In this document: positions 10,284-21,764 of the stretch, piece after piece | Layout: each line of letters begins with the position of its first letter | Position numbering within the stretch: the first letter of the stretch is position 1 | Assembly: GCA_026168455.1 (NCBI GenBank) | Contig: CM047430.1 | Span: 2,442,869 to 2,506,868, forward strand | Source of the DNA: Theocolax elegans | Lineage: Eukaryota > Arthropoda > Insecta > Hymenoptera > Cerocephalidae | Length of the DNA: 64,000 bases | Direction: 5' to 3' | Position numbers and translations under genes: made by a program | Notes under the pieces: model-generated | What the model was told of the DNA's origin: nothing | Seen by the model: only the letters and a program-made list of their open reading frames with translations | Database searches by the model: none

Positions 10284-10515
10284 GTATGTGAAAATTCTTA
10301 ATAAAGTGAAGTGAAAATCGATTTGATAGCGACGCGGTGATTTGTGTTTAAAACGATATCGTTGTGCGATGCGATCTTGGACTAACATGTTATGCAAATT
10401 CACCGGCTGGTATTCATGGCTTATTAACTTTATTAATTTATTTATTAATCTATTATTAATCTTGTGTGGATGCGACGAGAAAAGCCTAGATGCGAAAAAT
10501 TGTGAGTGTGATGTG

Positions 10516-13220
10516 AAAAAATATTCATAGACACGTTTGTCTTTTGTCCAAAAAATTCGTGGAACAGGACCTTGGAAAGGTCAGAGCGCGGCATTTGTTT
10601 GTACCAAGTATTGCATGCGACGGGAACACGGGAGCGACGAAGTAGGAATAGCAGAGCGAGAGTGCGAGTGAGAAGGAGAGCGAGAATGCGAGAGAGAAGG
10701 AGAGCGTGAGTGCGAGTGAGACGGAGAGCGTGAGTGCGAGTTAGAAGGAGAGCGCAAGGCGAGAGCGGCCGAATGAGCTCGGGAACACTCGAGAAAGAGA
10801 GAGAAGGGCGAGTACGGGAGAAGGGCGTGTACGGGAGAAACGCGAGTTCGGGCGCGCGCGAAGTGGGAAAGAGAGCGGAGACGCGTACTTACGTAGTAGG
10901 GAAACGAGCGAGACTAGGTGAGCGCGGAGCGGGGCGTTCTCGATGCAAAGAAGCGCGAAGTGTGGTAGACGAAAAGCTAGATAGACAGGATCTTGCGCGC
11001 TAATTTCGGATCAGCTGATCTTCCTTTTCTTTTCTTTTCTTTTTCCTCATTCTCGTACCGCATGCGATACCATATCGGTCGAACAAATGACTAAGCAACT
11101 TTTAAAGGATATTAAGTAAAAGTTAACGTTAACAAAGTGATGCGCTGTTTAAAATGAGAATTGACATGAGAACAGTTTCCCCGGGCAGAAGGTTGGTCTA
11201 GACCTTCTTGAAAAGTAAATAATTTTCACAATAGAATTCGGATTCACATGTACCCTGTGTACATAATAAATAATAATTATTAAAGTGTTTTAAAAGTTGC
11301 ATTCATCGGCACAGCTGGTCTGCTGATGTGCTGCAGGCGTCGTACGTTCTCGCAGTGCATTAGTGGGGATGTGGTTGGCTACACTTTGTGTTCAAGTGTT
11401 AGTTGGCTACATTCGCTGATGGTTTAACAGCTTTGTGTTCAAGAGGTTGAACCATCAGCTGATTGCGATACATGTTTTTCAGATATGGATCACCTATCAG
11501 GAGATCAGATTCGAGTGGTATCTGAAGCAATCAAGGCTAGGCGCAATAAAAGGGAAGTACTGACCATTCCGGTCAAAAACCAGCTAATTACTTACCCCTC
11601 TACCGAATTAGGCAATTTAGTAAAATCTGAAATGATTAAATGGGATTTGAATGATGCGAAAGAGATGGGTATTACAAGCGATGAGTTGAACGATGATGCG
11701 TTTGAGGTCGACCTGAGAGACGTGGACGTGAAGGGTGAAGAGATGGGCAGAGAGAGAGAGAGATTTTGAATGCGAAACGGACTCTGAGATGAGCGATAAA
11801 CGAGATTCGATAATAAACGAGAAGCGAAATTTCAGAAAAGCGAATGTGTTAAATAAAAATCGTGATGTGATTGAAAAAATATTCATAGACACGTTTGTCT
11901 TTTGTCCAAAAAATTCGTGGAACAGGACCTTGGAAAGGTCAGAGCGCGGCATTTGTTTGTACCAGGGTATTGCATGCGACGGGAACACGGGAGCGACGAA
12001 GTAGGAATAGCAGAGCGAGAGTGCGAGTGAGAAGGAGAGCGAGAATGCGAGAGAGAAGGAGAGCGTGAGTGCGAGTGAGACGGAGAGCGTGAGTGCGAGT
12101 TAGAAGGATGAGCGCAAGGCGAGAGCGGCCGAATGAGCTCGGGAACACTCGAGAAAGAGAGAGAAGGGCGAGTACGGGAGAAGGGCGTGTACGGGAGAAA
12201 CGCGAGTTCGGGCGCGCGCGAAGTGGGAAAGAGAGCGGAGACGCGTACTTACGTAGTAGGGAAACGAGCGAGACTAGGTGAGCGCGGAGCGGGGCGTTCT
12301 CGATGCAAAGAAGCGCGAAGTGTGGTAGACGAAAAGCTAGATAGACAGGATCTTGCGCGCTAATTTCGGATCAGCTGATCTTCCTTTTCTTTTCTTTTCT
12401 TTTTCCTCATTCTCGTACCGCATGCGATACCATATCGGTCGAACAAATGACTAAGCAACTTTTAAAGGATATTAAGTAAAAGTTAACGTTAACAAAGTGA
12501 TGCGCTGTTTAAAATGAGAATTGACATGAGAACAGTTTCCCCGGGCAGAAGGTTGGTCTAGACCTTCTTGAAAAGTAAATAATTTTCACAATAGAATTCG
12601 GATTCACATGTACCCTGTGTACATAATAAATAATAATTATTAAAGTGTTTTAAAAGTTGCATTCATCGGCACAGCTGGTCTGCTGATGTGCTGCAGGCGT
12701 CGTACGTTCTCGCAGTGCATTAGTGGGGATGTGGTTGGCTACACTTTGTGTTCAAGTGTTAGTTGGCTACATTCGCTGATGGTTTAACAGCTTTGTGTTC
12801 AAGAGGTTGAACCATCAGCTGATTGCGATACATGTTTTTCAGATATGGATCACCTATCAGGAGATCAGATTCGAGTGGTATCTGAAGCAATCAAGGCTAG
12901 GCGCAATAAAAGGGAAGTACTGACCATTCCGGTCAAAAACCAGCTAATTACTTACCCCTCTACCGAATTAGGCAATTTAGTAAAATCTGAAATGATTAAA
13001 TGGGATTTGAATGATGCGAAAGAGATGGGTATTACAAGCGATGAGTTGAACGATGATGCGTTTGAGGTCGACCTGAGAGACGTGGACGTGAAGGGTGAAG
13101 AGATGGGCAGAGAGAGAGAGAGATTTTGAATGCGAAACGGACTCTGAGATGAGCGATAAACGAGATTCGATAATAAACGAGAAGCGAAATTTCAGAAAAG
13201 CGAATGTGTTAAATAAAAAT
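10516..13220 (+). repeat. 1.36-kb internal tandem duplication in copia
   Basis: 10516-11858 and 11873-13220 are near-identical direct copies offset by about 1360 bp, covering most of the leader and the first 125 codons of gag. The copies differ by a few indels. At the junction the first copy stops mid-gag and restarts in leader. It could be template switching, unequal recombination or an assembly duplication. Confidence 0.9.
11485..11769 (+). pseudogene. Duplicated N-terminal fragment of copia gag
   Basis: Encodes 94 residues beginning MDHLSGDQIRVVSEAIKARR, identical to the start of the gag copy at 12845. It stops after a GA-dinucleotide run. Downstream the sequence returns to leader, so this fragment cannot reach the rest of gag. 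A splice acceptor candidate ends at 11482. Confidence 0.75.
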
Positions 13221-14751
13221 GCGCCGTTGATTATTGCTGATGAAAAATGCAACATAAGCATGCGAATTAAAAACAAAACTAAATTGCCTAATATTAAAAG
13301 AGATGATTTTTCAGATGAGATGGATGAGACGAGAAATGTGATGGAAAGAGTCACTCAAGTTATTGAGGAGAAAATGCAACCTGTTGCGAATTTGATGATC
13401 CGGGTAGACATGGTGGTCATGGACATAAACAATTTCTTTGATTCAATGACGGGACGCGACATATCACAACAAAACAACTTGAGAGAAAATATTGATGAGA
13501 AGCGCAACCTCAACGATGAGATGAGACGAATGTGTTCGGGGATGAGAGGATGCATTCGTGAAGGACGAGAGGTGTTAAGGGAAATGAAAGAGGTAAGAGA
13601 TGAGTTTTATGATAAGAATGAAAATGATTTTAAAGAAATTGCACATAACTCGACCGAAAATTCGGGGCATGACGTTATATCGAAAGCGGATATAATAAAA
13701 TTAATTAGATCAGAAGTAGAGAAAGAAAATAATTCGGAAACTAAAAATTTTAACAAATCGAATGACATGAGTGAGTTTAAAGACGCGATTAAATTACTGA
13801 ATATGAGAGATTCGTGTAAAAAGAGAGATTATAAATTATCGGTACAAATGAAATACGAACTGTTTATGGATTACTTTACTTCGGAATTAATTGCCTTGGA
13901 TTTAATGTACATTATTGATGAAAACTCTAAAAAACGAGACGCGACGGAAAGAGAAATGTTAACGCGAGATCAGTTTAAAGTCAGAGACATTTTAATAAAT
14001 CATATCGATCAAAATTATCATGCCAAATTAATTGATATTAAAAACCCGAAAGAGATGCTGGAAAAAATTAAGGAAATTAAGAGATGTGAATGTAGTTTAT
14101 CGTCTGTTAACTTAAGGAAACAGTTGTATTTCTTTGGTGTTCAAACGTAAAGAGAGAGTGTCAGTTTTCGTTGACAAATTTGATGAGATAATAAGAACAC
14201 ATAATAATATTCCTCATACTCAGCCGTTTGCTAAATCTGAGATTCGTGATGCCTTATATAATGCAATAGTACGAGAAGTGCCACAGATTCACGAACTTAA
14301 TTTTGTGAACAAAAACGCGACGGGTAAGGATCTAAATTATAATCAATTAAAAACATTTCTTTTACAGCATGAAGCGATGAGGAACGGAAGCGGAGGTGCG
14401 ACAGTGAGCACTAGTGTGGAGCCTAGAGTAGCTCTGGCTGCCGCACAAATAGAAGGGATGCGTTGCTACGAGTGTCACGCATACGGGCATATTAGTCGTG
14501 ACTGTCCCAGGAAAAACTCGGGAGAAAAATTGTGCTACAATTGTAGGCAATTATCACGGGACCATAAGGCCGAGAATTGCCCAAATCCCAGCACAAGTGA
14601 GGCGAGCAACGAGAGACGTGGAAGAGGACGCGGTATTATAAGGTATGCGAGATTTAACCAAGAGAATCGAACTCTTGGTTACAAAAGACAATTTGGAAGT
14701 GATGAGAGAAATGTGAGAGATGCGCAAACAAAATTCCAGAGGCGAGCTTAA
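12845..14751 (+). pseudogene. Copia gag, three frames, two CCHC knuckles
   Basis: Gag is split into three overlapping pieces: 12845-13129, 13095-14150 and 14134-14751. The first shift is at the (AG)n run near 13110, which suggests dinucleotide slippage. The second is near 14140. The middle piece is highly charged and matches the UBN2/copia gag region. The last piece ends with zinc knuckles CYECHAYGHISRDC (about 14464) and CYNCRQLSRDHKAENC (about 14530), then an Arg/Gly-rich tail. The second knuckle has non-standard spacing. Confidence 0.85.
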
Positions 14752-16014
14752 AATCGGAGGGAGCGGGATGCGTAGATATTAAAACGGGAAAGAATAGAAT
14801 TTTAAACTTAAATAATGTGATGTGCGCGGAATCATTGTCGGAAAATTTGCTATCCTTAGGAAAATTCGTAGACAAGGAACTAGGCATTTATTTGTATAAT
14901 AAGAGAGTAGAGATATTTGATCCCATTTCGAATTAAACTTTTCTGACTGGAATATACGAGAAACCATACTGGTTGATTGAAGTCGAAATAGAAAATCGAA
15001 GCGATACTTTAAAATGAAGTTCTGAAAAATTCAATTGCACACCAATTGCGCACCTTCTGACCAGAAGTAAAATTAAACAGACTCCTGATGTAAAAATTAA
15101 ATGAAATCCATGAAATCGAATCCCAGTCAGAAATTTAGAATAAAAGTGACGTGCTGAAAAGTCGGTTTAAGCTTTGAAACAACAGTGACAGATAGAAAAC
15201 TGCATAACCTTAACGAAATAACTATAAACCCTGATGAAAAAAAAAAATGAGATGTGAAAAAGAAATTGATAGCGACACAGATTTACCTGTCCAATCGAAT
15301 AAGTCAATGTTATGGCATGTGAGAATGGGTCATGCCTCTTTAAATTATCTAAGAAACCTACAGAAGAGATTTCCTGATTTTAAGGAATTGAGTGATGTGA
15401 AATTTGGCAATTCCGTGCTTGAATGCGAAGTGTGTAAAATGACTAAAATGAACAGACTGCCTTTCAATGAGACGAGGATGAGAGCATCTGCTCAATTACA
15501 AATAATCCATTCGGACATAATGGGCCCGATAAGTCCGAAATCACACCCAAAGGGATATCGCTTAATTTCCGTATTTGTAGATGATTATTCCCGATTAGCT
15601 CAGGCATATCTCATGAAATTTAAAAATGATACAGGATCGTGTCTTGGTCACTTTGTTAAAACTTCTAGAAATTTACTTGGACGAGACGCGAAAGTCTGTT
15701 ATTTAAGGTCAGATCAGGGCACAGAATTTACGTGAGGCGATACAGTTAAAGTACTCGAAAAACTCGGAGCTGAACTGTAGTTGGCATGTCCTGATACTTC
15801 TCAGCACAATGGAGTGGCTGAGAGATTCAATCAGACTATTCAGAAGAAAGTAAGAGCGCTAATGTTTGATTCTAAATTTCCAGAAAATATGAGGGACTTG
15901 GCTTTGAGTGCTGCTGTTTATGCTTACAATAGAACTCCGCACAAGTCAAATGAGATGGTTTCTCCTTTGGAAAAATTTAACCCGAATTATACCGTGAATT
16001 TAAAAACAATTTAG
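14752..16014 (+). pseudogene. Copia protease remnant and integrase
   Basis: After gag the reading picks up at NLNNVMCAESLSENLLSLGK, the stretch just after the copia protease. The catalytic D(S/T)G core is absent, so protease is deleted. The pre-integrase zinc finger follows ([13 protein letters not shown] and [14 protein letters not shown]). The integrase core shows [18 protein letters not shown] and [10 protein letters not shown], giving the D, D and E residues. Stops at 15733 (TGA after GTEFT) and 15778 break the frame. It ends by 16014 with another stop. Confidence 0.85.
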
Positions 16015-16269
16015 GCGTTTTGGTTGCATGGCTTATGTAAAGATTCAGAGGAAAATAGGTCCTAAGTTTAGACAGATTGCAATCCCAAGTTTTCTTGTTG
16101 GATACAAAGCCACCGGTTATGTCTTATTCAAACCAGATGAGAATAGATTTTATGAAAGTCGAGATGTGAGATTCAATGGGAAAAAAATTGTTTTTGGTGA
16201 CTGATTCACAAAGAATCAAATACAAGACTGAGACAATGATTTTGAAAGGTAAACAACGAGAAGTGGTTC

Positions 16270-16611
16270 TTGAATTATGAGAAGGATGCGTCGAGAGAAT
16301 CTGAGGAAATAATAAGAAAGGAGGGAGTAGAAAAGAGAAAGAGAGGTCGCCCGAGGAAATTACAAGCGAAAGAAAGCGAAACAGAAAAGGAACAAATATT
16401 AAGTGATCCGAAATATCATGCACTGCTAGCAAAAATTAACTGTGACCCACAATCATATAGAGAGGCGATAAGTTCAAGAGACAAAGAAAATTGGTTGTCT
16501 GCAATTCAGAGTGAATTGGACTCAATGAACAAAAATGAAGTATGGGAACTGGTAGAACGATATGAAATTGTGAGAGGCGCAAATAAACCGAATATAATAG
16601 ATTCTAGGTAG
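16270..16611 (+). pseudogene. Copia integrase-RT linker with AT-hook and RT start
   Basis: Contains KRKRGRPRKL, a good AT-hook core, in a charged linker. The conserved RT lead-in follows: YREAISSRDKENWLSAIQSE and MNKNEVWELV, the copia RT_LTR_copia N-terminus. A TAG stop at 16609 separates it from the next RT block. AT-hooks bind the minor groove of AT-rich DNA, and one in this linker might aid chromatin binding, which is inference. Confidence 0.75.
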
Positions 16612-16614
16612 ATC

Positions 16615-17268
16615 TTGAAGAAAAGGATGGAAAAAGAAGGGATGTGTAAATATAAAGCGAGACTTGTTATAAGAGGTTTCAAGGATAGAAATGAATATGA
16701 TTTGGTTGAAACATATGCACCTGTTTCGAGATTAACCTTGATAAGATCGGTTCTAGCTATCATTAATAAATATGATTTGGACGTATATCAAATGGACGTG
16801 AAAACCGCTTTCTTGAACGGAACTATAAGCAAAGAGATATACATGAAATTGCCAGAAGGCATGAATGTGACGTGCAAAAAGAAGTGAGAAAAGGTCTGTA
16901 AATTGAAGAAAGCGTTGTATGGTTTAAAAATCAGTCCGAAACGTTGGAATGAAAGGTTTACGGAAGCTGCTAATAAAATAGGTCTAGTCACTCATGATAG
17001 TGAACCATGTTTATTTACTTGGCGAGAGGGGAATAAATTCTTGTTTTTGGTTTTATATGTTGATGATATGTTAATTGCTAGCAACGATAAAGTCCGACTA
17101 AGCGAGGTGAAAACTAAATTAAAATCAGAATTTGAAATGACTGATCTGGGAGAATCGAAGTGCTTTCTAGGAATTAAGATTTTACGGGATAGAGTGAATA
17201 AAACGATGACATTGTCACAAGAAAGCTATATATTAAAATGTTACAGAGATTTGGGTTTGGTGAGATGA
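16615..17268 (+). pseudogene. Copia reverse transcriptase
   Basis: Two blocks, 16615-16887 and 16903-17268, are separated by a single TGA at 16885. Visible motifs are ETYAPVSRLTLIRSVL, YQMDVKTAFLNG, KKALYGLK, LYVDDMLIA (catalytic YVDD), FEMTDLGE and FLGIKI. The frame shifts after YILK near 17240. The minus-strand copy at 62290-64000 is better preserved here. Confidence 0.9.
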
Positions 17269-17269
17269 A

Positions 17270-18035
17270 TCTGCAGAAGACTCCGATGCTTACAAACCAG
17301 GTAGCAAATCGTAAGAGACGCGATCGCGAAGAGAATGAGACGGAATCGGAATGCAAAAGTGACGAATTCAAACTGAATGTTCCCTATAGATAAGCCGTGG
17401 GTTCATTATTGTATCTAGCAAATGTGACGCATCCTGATATCACTTATGCAGTGAATATTGTCAGTAGGCATCAAATAAATCCGAATGAGGACGGTTGGGA
17501 AATAATAAAATGAATTTTTAAATATTTAAAGGGAAGTGCGTCCTTGGGTCTAAAATATACTGGCAATACTGATGATATTCAAACCTATTCTGATGCAAGT
17601 TTTTGCCGATTGTAAAATAGTTTGACAACTAGTGGTTTTGTAATTAAATTGTTTTGAGAGGCGGTGTCTTGGAAGACGCACAAGCAATCATATGTCGCAT
17701 TATCTAACTGTCAAGATGAGTATATAGCAATGAGCGAGGCGTGTTAATATAAAATTTCGTTGTTAAATTCTCTCAAATTGATTCTAATTGATGACTTTAA
17801 ACCTATGATTCTGTGGTGCGACAATAAGGCGGCTGGTGCAGCTACCCAAATGACAGGTAGCAATAAGTTGCTACATATGATTGAAATTAAAGAACATTAT
17901 GTAAGAGAATGTGTTAAAATGGGTTTTGTTAAAGTGATGTGGGTTAAGTCTAAAGAACAACTTGCTGATATATTTACGAAGCCTTTGGCTTTTGATTTAC
18001 ATAATAAACTAACCTTCAAGATAATGAATGGATAA
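17270..18035 (+). pseudogene. Copia RT C-terminus and RNase H
   Basis: Fragments read AVGSLLYLANVTHPDITYAV and TYSDASF (RNase H first Asp). Then comes an intact last block (17760-18035) with WCDNKAAGAA, IEIKEHYVRECV and EQLADIFTKPL, the typical copia C-terminus. Several stops interrupt 17390-17760. Confidence 0.85.
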
Positions 18036-18109
18036 AGAGATGCGTATATATTATGCTTAATATGTGTGATTTTTATTTCTTTTAGGAAACAGTAAGTGAT
18101 TGCAGGTCC

Positions 18110-18122
18110 GATCGGGAGGGAG
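18110..18122 (+). promoter_or_regulatory. Copia polypurine tract
   Basis: GGGAGGGAG directly precedes the 3' LTR start TGTTGG, the expected position for second-strand priming. The same tract abuts the LTR of the minus-strand copy near 62535. Confidence 0.75.
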
Positions 18123-18368
18123 TGTTGGAATTGCGATCGGCCCTTCTATCGATTTTCCCCCACCACCTTAAGACAATAGAAGAGCACGGTGTCCGTCGGA
18201 GGACTTTCTCTCTCCTCAACTACCGATCTGAGTTGATCGTTTTGGCGCCACCGCGAGATCTCGACTTTATTATTTTGTACTTTTAGTATTTTATTATTTT
18301 TATATTAAACAAAGTGAAGTGTTAGTGAGGTGTTGTTTTTATTGCTGCCACCACCCAATAATCCATCA
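18123..18368 (+). repeat. 3' LTR of the copia element
   Basis: 246 bp, TG...CA, about three substitutions from the 5' LTR. Followed by GTTTA, the target duplication. Confidence 0.95.
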
Positions 18369-18529
18369 GTTTACGTTTACCAAATATTTTTAAATTGATT
18401 TTTTATAATATATTAGTATATGCTGAATAAATCGATATCATTAAAATTAATTGGATCATATCTTTACTAAAAATCGGTATTATGAGAAATCGTGGATTTA
18501 TGTTACGCATCTTAGTAATTATTCGGATG

Positions 18530-18870
18530 ACCAAAGACAGACGTTCATTTACGATTTCATCCACTTGAGATAATAAAAGATCATCGATTCGTCGGTAGTA
18601 TTGACAATTTGGAATACACGAAACATATTGGCTATATATTGATAATACTTTGGCAATATGTTGGCAACATATTGGCAACATATTGGCAATATATTGACAA
18701 TACTTTGGCAACATATTGGCAATATATTGGCAACATATTGGCAACCTATTGGCAACATATTGGCAATATGTTGTTGATTTTTCTTAAGTTGGCTTTTCGT
18801 ACCAACCAATACAGAGGGTAGTTACAAGGATTGAAAAGTTGATCTTTTAGTATGGCTAATTGTATGGCTG
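18530..18870 (-). repeat. Dispersed element with minisatellite block 2 (inverted)
   Basis: Reverse complement of the element at 20945-21260. It shares the CTACCGACGAATCGATGATC flank, the tandem TTGCCAATATGTTGCCAATA core (18628-18771) and the opposite flank around GGTTGGTACGAAAAGCC. No coding capacity. It is probably a non-autonomous element whose interior expanded as a minisatellite. Confidence 0.75.
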
Positions 18871-18951
18871 TATGTATATCTGAAAGTGTTTGTGCAAGTA
18901 TGGCTTTAAGTCTGGCTTAAATCTTGCATTTGAAAGTGTATTTCGTTGAGT

Positions 18952-19230
18952 ACCCGCGTAAAAAAATTAAAGTTTATATGAACTTTATATAAACTTTAGG
19001 TTTGGCTAAACTTTATAGGGGGTTGGCCAACGAGACTGAGCCGAACTTGTGCAATTGACTGTTCAAGTTTGGCGAAAGTATATCAAATGTTTAGCTGAAA
19101 TTCATATAAAGTTTTTATAAAGTTTTTTTACAATTACTGACAAATAAAATATAGTTTATACTAAGTTTAGCTGAACTCAATATTAACGTGATATCAAGTT
19201 CAGGTTTATAAAGTCATATAATGTTGATAT
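18952..19230 (+). repeat. Partial relative of the 192-851 palindrome
   Basis: Begins ACCCGCGTAAAAAAATT and shares short blocks such as TATATGAACTTTATATAAA and CCAACGAGAC with the element at 192-851. No tRNA-like core is present, and it is cut by the solo LTR that starts at 19235. Confidence 0.6.
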
Positions 19231-19234
19231 CAAC

Positions 19235-20736
19235 TGTAACGCTGCACTGGGGATCAGGGTGCAGGTTATATAGGGACGGTAATTAATTATAAATAAAATG
19301 AGTGTTTATTCAAGAAACAACAATTACGGGGGTGGGCGCCAGCCGCGTTAACTCGCGACGGATATCGATAACACGCGGGTTATCGTTAATTACTCGGAGC
19401 TGTGCTCCGCTGCTACAATCCCGGTTCGCTGTAGGGGAGAGGAAGGGGAAGGATGGGACGGACGGGATGCTCGCACGCACCTTATGCGGTACACGGCGGT
19501 ACCGGCAGCAGAGATAGATAACTCTCACCAACCTTTGTGGATTATCCTGGACACTTGGTCGGGAACGGCTAATCTCTATCTCTTTCTCTCTCTCTTTCTT
19601 TTTCGCACTCAATCGCATGTCGCACTCACGAAAGGCAGGTATCGTCCGCTGCGGATTGTCTCGTGACGTCGTCGCTTCGACCGACCGTAGAGCTCTGGCT
19701 CTCGGCGTGCTCGAGAGTCCCGTGTTCGTACCGCGCGCCTGCGCAGTACGTACTCATGCGCGGCACCTCGATCTCGCGTCTCGCGAACGAGTCGAGTGCC
19801 GCTGTATTTAGGCTGTATTGGCATACTCTACTGTATATTGCTGTACGCTGTGTGTGGGTGACCTGGTGCTGCTGCCGTCTCGGAAACGAGGTACAACCTC
19901 TTCCCATGTAACTAATAATTCATTAGTTATTAACTGCGTTCTTCAATGGGTACGGCATGAGTTTCAGGTACGAAGCTCACCCGCCGTCGCTTGCTGCTCG
20001 AGGCCGAGTCACCCCTCTCTCTCCTCGACGACGTTGACCTCGCTGACGACTAGCCTCTCCGTCTACGGCTCTAGGTGGGTATTTGGTCGTGAGGTTTACA
20101 CACATATGTGTATTTGTATGCATTATTGTCCGGGAGATCGGCTGTACACGTTGTTTGTGTACATCAACCTAACCTCAATTTACCCTATGATGTTCCTTGA
20201 ACAGCTGTAGTAATTATATACAGCTGTACATATCTTTCCTTGTCTTTTGTTTTCTTGGCTATGGCTATTTATCCTCTTCCTTGCTCCTTACCATTTTGCT
20301 GTGTTTTTGTTCTTATTAATATCTCTCTTACAGCTGTATCTTGCTTGGCGTTGGAGGTTCTTCGGTTTCCTGCCTGGGTACCACCTCATCGCCTTGACTG
20401 CTATGCTGTGAGGCTTCGGAGGGTCCTGGAGGCTTCCTGGTGATCGCCTCCCTTTTTATCCTGCTTGCTGTATTACACTCGGAGGAGCCCACCTGAGATT
20501 CTGAGCTCGCCCTGGCCTTCAACGTCAAGACCAAGTGTTTGATGTGTGCTCTGCTTGGGATGGGGTCATTAGACTGTGAGGGTAGGCAGGACGTAGTTAA
20601 TGTGCGGGTAGGTAGCTAGGGAATAGTATATGTGTAGGTAGGTGTAGCTAGGGACTCGTCTAGCTTATACGGGTAGGCAGGTGTTCGCCAGGGTTTCTGT
20701 CGCTCGCTCTTGACATGTGCCAAGCACAATGTCATA
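19235..20736. repeat. Solo LTR related to the Gag-only element
   Basis: Starts TGTAACGCTGCACTGGGG and ends GACATGTGCCAAGCACAATG then TCATA. CAAC flanks both sides (19231-19234 and 20737-20740). The edges match the LTRs at 55683-56523 and 60841-61735, but this copy is longer (about 1.5 kb versus 0.84-0.90 kb) and diverged. There is no internal region, so it fits LTR-LTR recombination. The GC-rich centre yields only spurious ORFs. Confidence 0.8.
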
Positions 20737-20944
20737 CAACATACCCAAAGAAAAATTTTAAAAATCTGCTTTAACTGACATCAGTAAAAATACATCGGTT
20801 AGAAAAACGGAGATATGTTACAAAAAATTCGAATCTGTCACTGAAAAGTGTTGTCCATTTCCTTAGTTTTGAAGACATAACCTGAAAGAAGAAATTTAAA
20901 AAACCACAAAGTATCTATTTTCATCATTTTTCCAAGCCGGACAA

Positions 20945-21260
20945 GACAGTCATACAATTAGCCATACTAAAAAATCAACTTTTCATTCCTTGTAACTACC
21001 CTCTGTTTTGGTTGGTACGAAAAGCCAACTTAAGAAAAATCAACAATATATTGCCAATATGTTACCAATATGTTGCCAATATATTGCCAATATGTTGCCA
21101 AAGTATTGTCAATATGTTGCCAATATGTTGCCAATATGTTGCCAAAGTATTATCAATATATCGCCAATATGTTTCGTGTCTTCCAAATTGTCAATACTAC
21201 CGACGAATCGATGATCTTTTATTACCTCAAGTGGATGAAAACGTGAATGAACGTCTGTCT
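20945..21260 (+). repeat. Dispersed element with minisatellite block 3
   Basis: Contains the TTGCCAATATGTTGCCAATA array (21041-21172) and flanks shared with 18530-18870 (inverted) and in part with 1880-2180. Confidence 0.75.
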
Positions 21261-21660
21261 AAGTAAATTAATGTAAATACGATGAGATTAAAAACTGTAA
21301 TAATCTCATATTTATAACGTACGCGTATCATAGATTTAGTAAGTAAATTAATAATGGTAGTAATGAATTTATTAGTCTGCGGTCTAATTCAAACTTAAAT
21401 AAAAATCATTTCCTTGATTGTACATTTTATTCATACAATCAATCTCGTAAAATATATTTTGCGATTCATTCGCTTTCGCGATCTTCGCTTCTGCTATACG
21501 TATCAGGCGCCTCGGCCGCTTCGCTCGTTGACCTGTTGCATTAGTCTCACGCGGCAACGCCGCTCACCTTTCTTCCCTAATCCGGTCTCTGATTGGCCCA
21601 TTTCAAAAATTAATTACGCCTCGCCTAATTAATATTTTTTTAAAATTCCGACGGGGTTAT
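21260..21660. repeat. Repeat edge and GC-richer LTR-like block
   Basis: 21260-21420 matches 9614-9800. The following 21440-21640 is GC-richer with CTCGGCCGCTTCGCTCG-like sequence and no supported ORF. It may be an old LTR, but no partner is in the window. Confidence 0.35.
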
Positions 21661-21764
21661 ACTCGAATTAATTTTCTGAATCGGAATATGTATATATATA
21701 TATATATATGTACCTATGTTTCTGGATCACCCTGTATATGTTACCTATGTTTCTGGATCACCCT

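Larger units (their letters stand above)
9916..18368 (+). mobile_element. Ty1/copia LTR retrotransposon, full-length but defective
   Basis: It is bounded by 246-bp LTRs (9916-10161 and 18123-18368) that begin TG and end CA and differ at about three positions. The 5-bp duplication GTTTA flanks it (9911-9915 and 18369-18373). The internal order is leader, gag with CCHC knuckles, integrase, reverse transcriptase, RNase H, which is the copia order. Gag, IN, RT and RNase H all carry stops or frameshifts, the protease core is missing, and a 1.36-kb segment is tandemly duplicated. Confidence 0.95.

Noticed and set aside
20165..20180. CCTAA-like pairs resembling arthropod telomere repeats (also near 21812 and 43653)
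   Set aside because: Only two units each, inside LTR or element DNA. Too short to be a telomere or a telomeric insertion.
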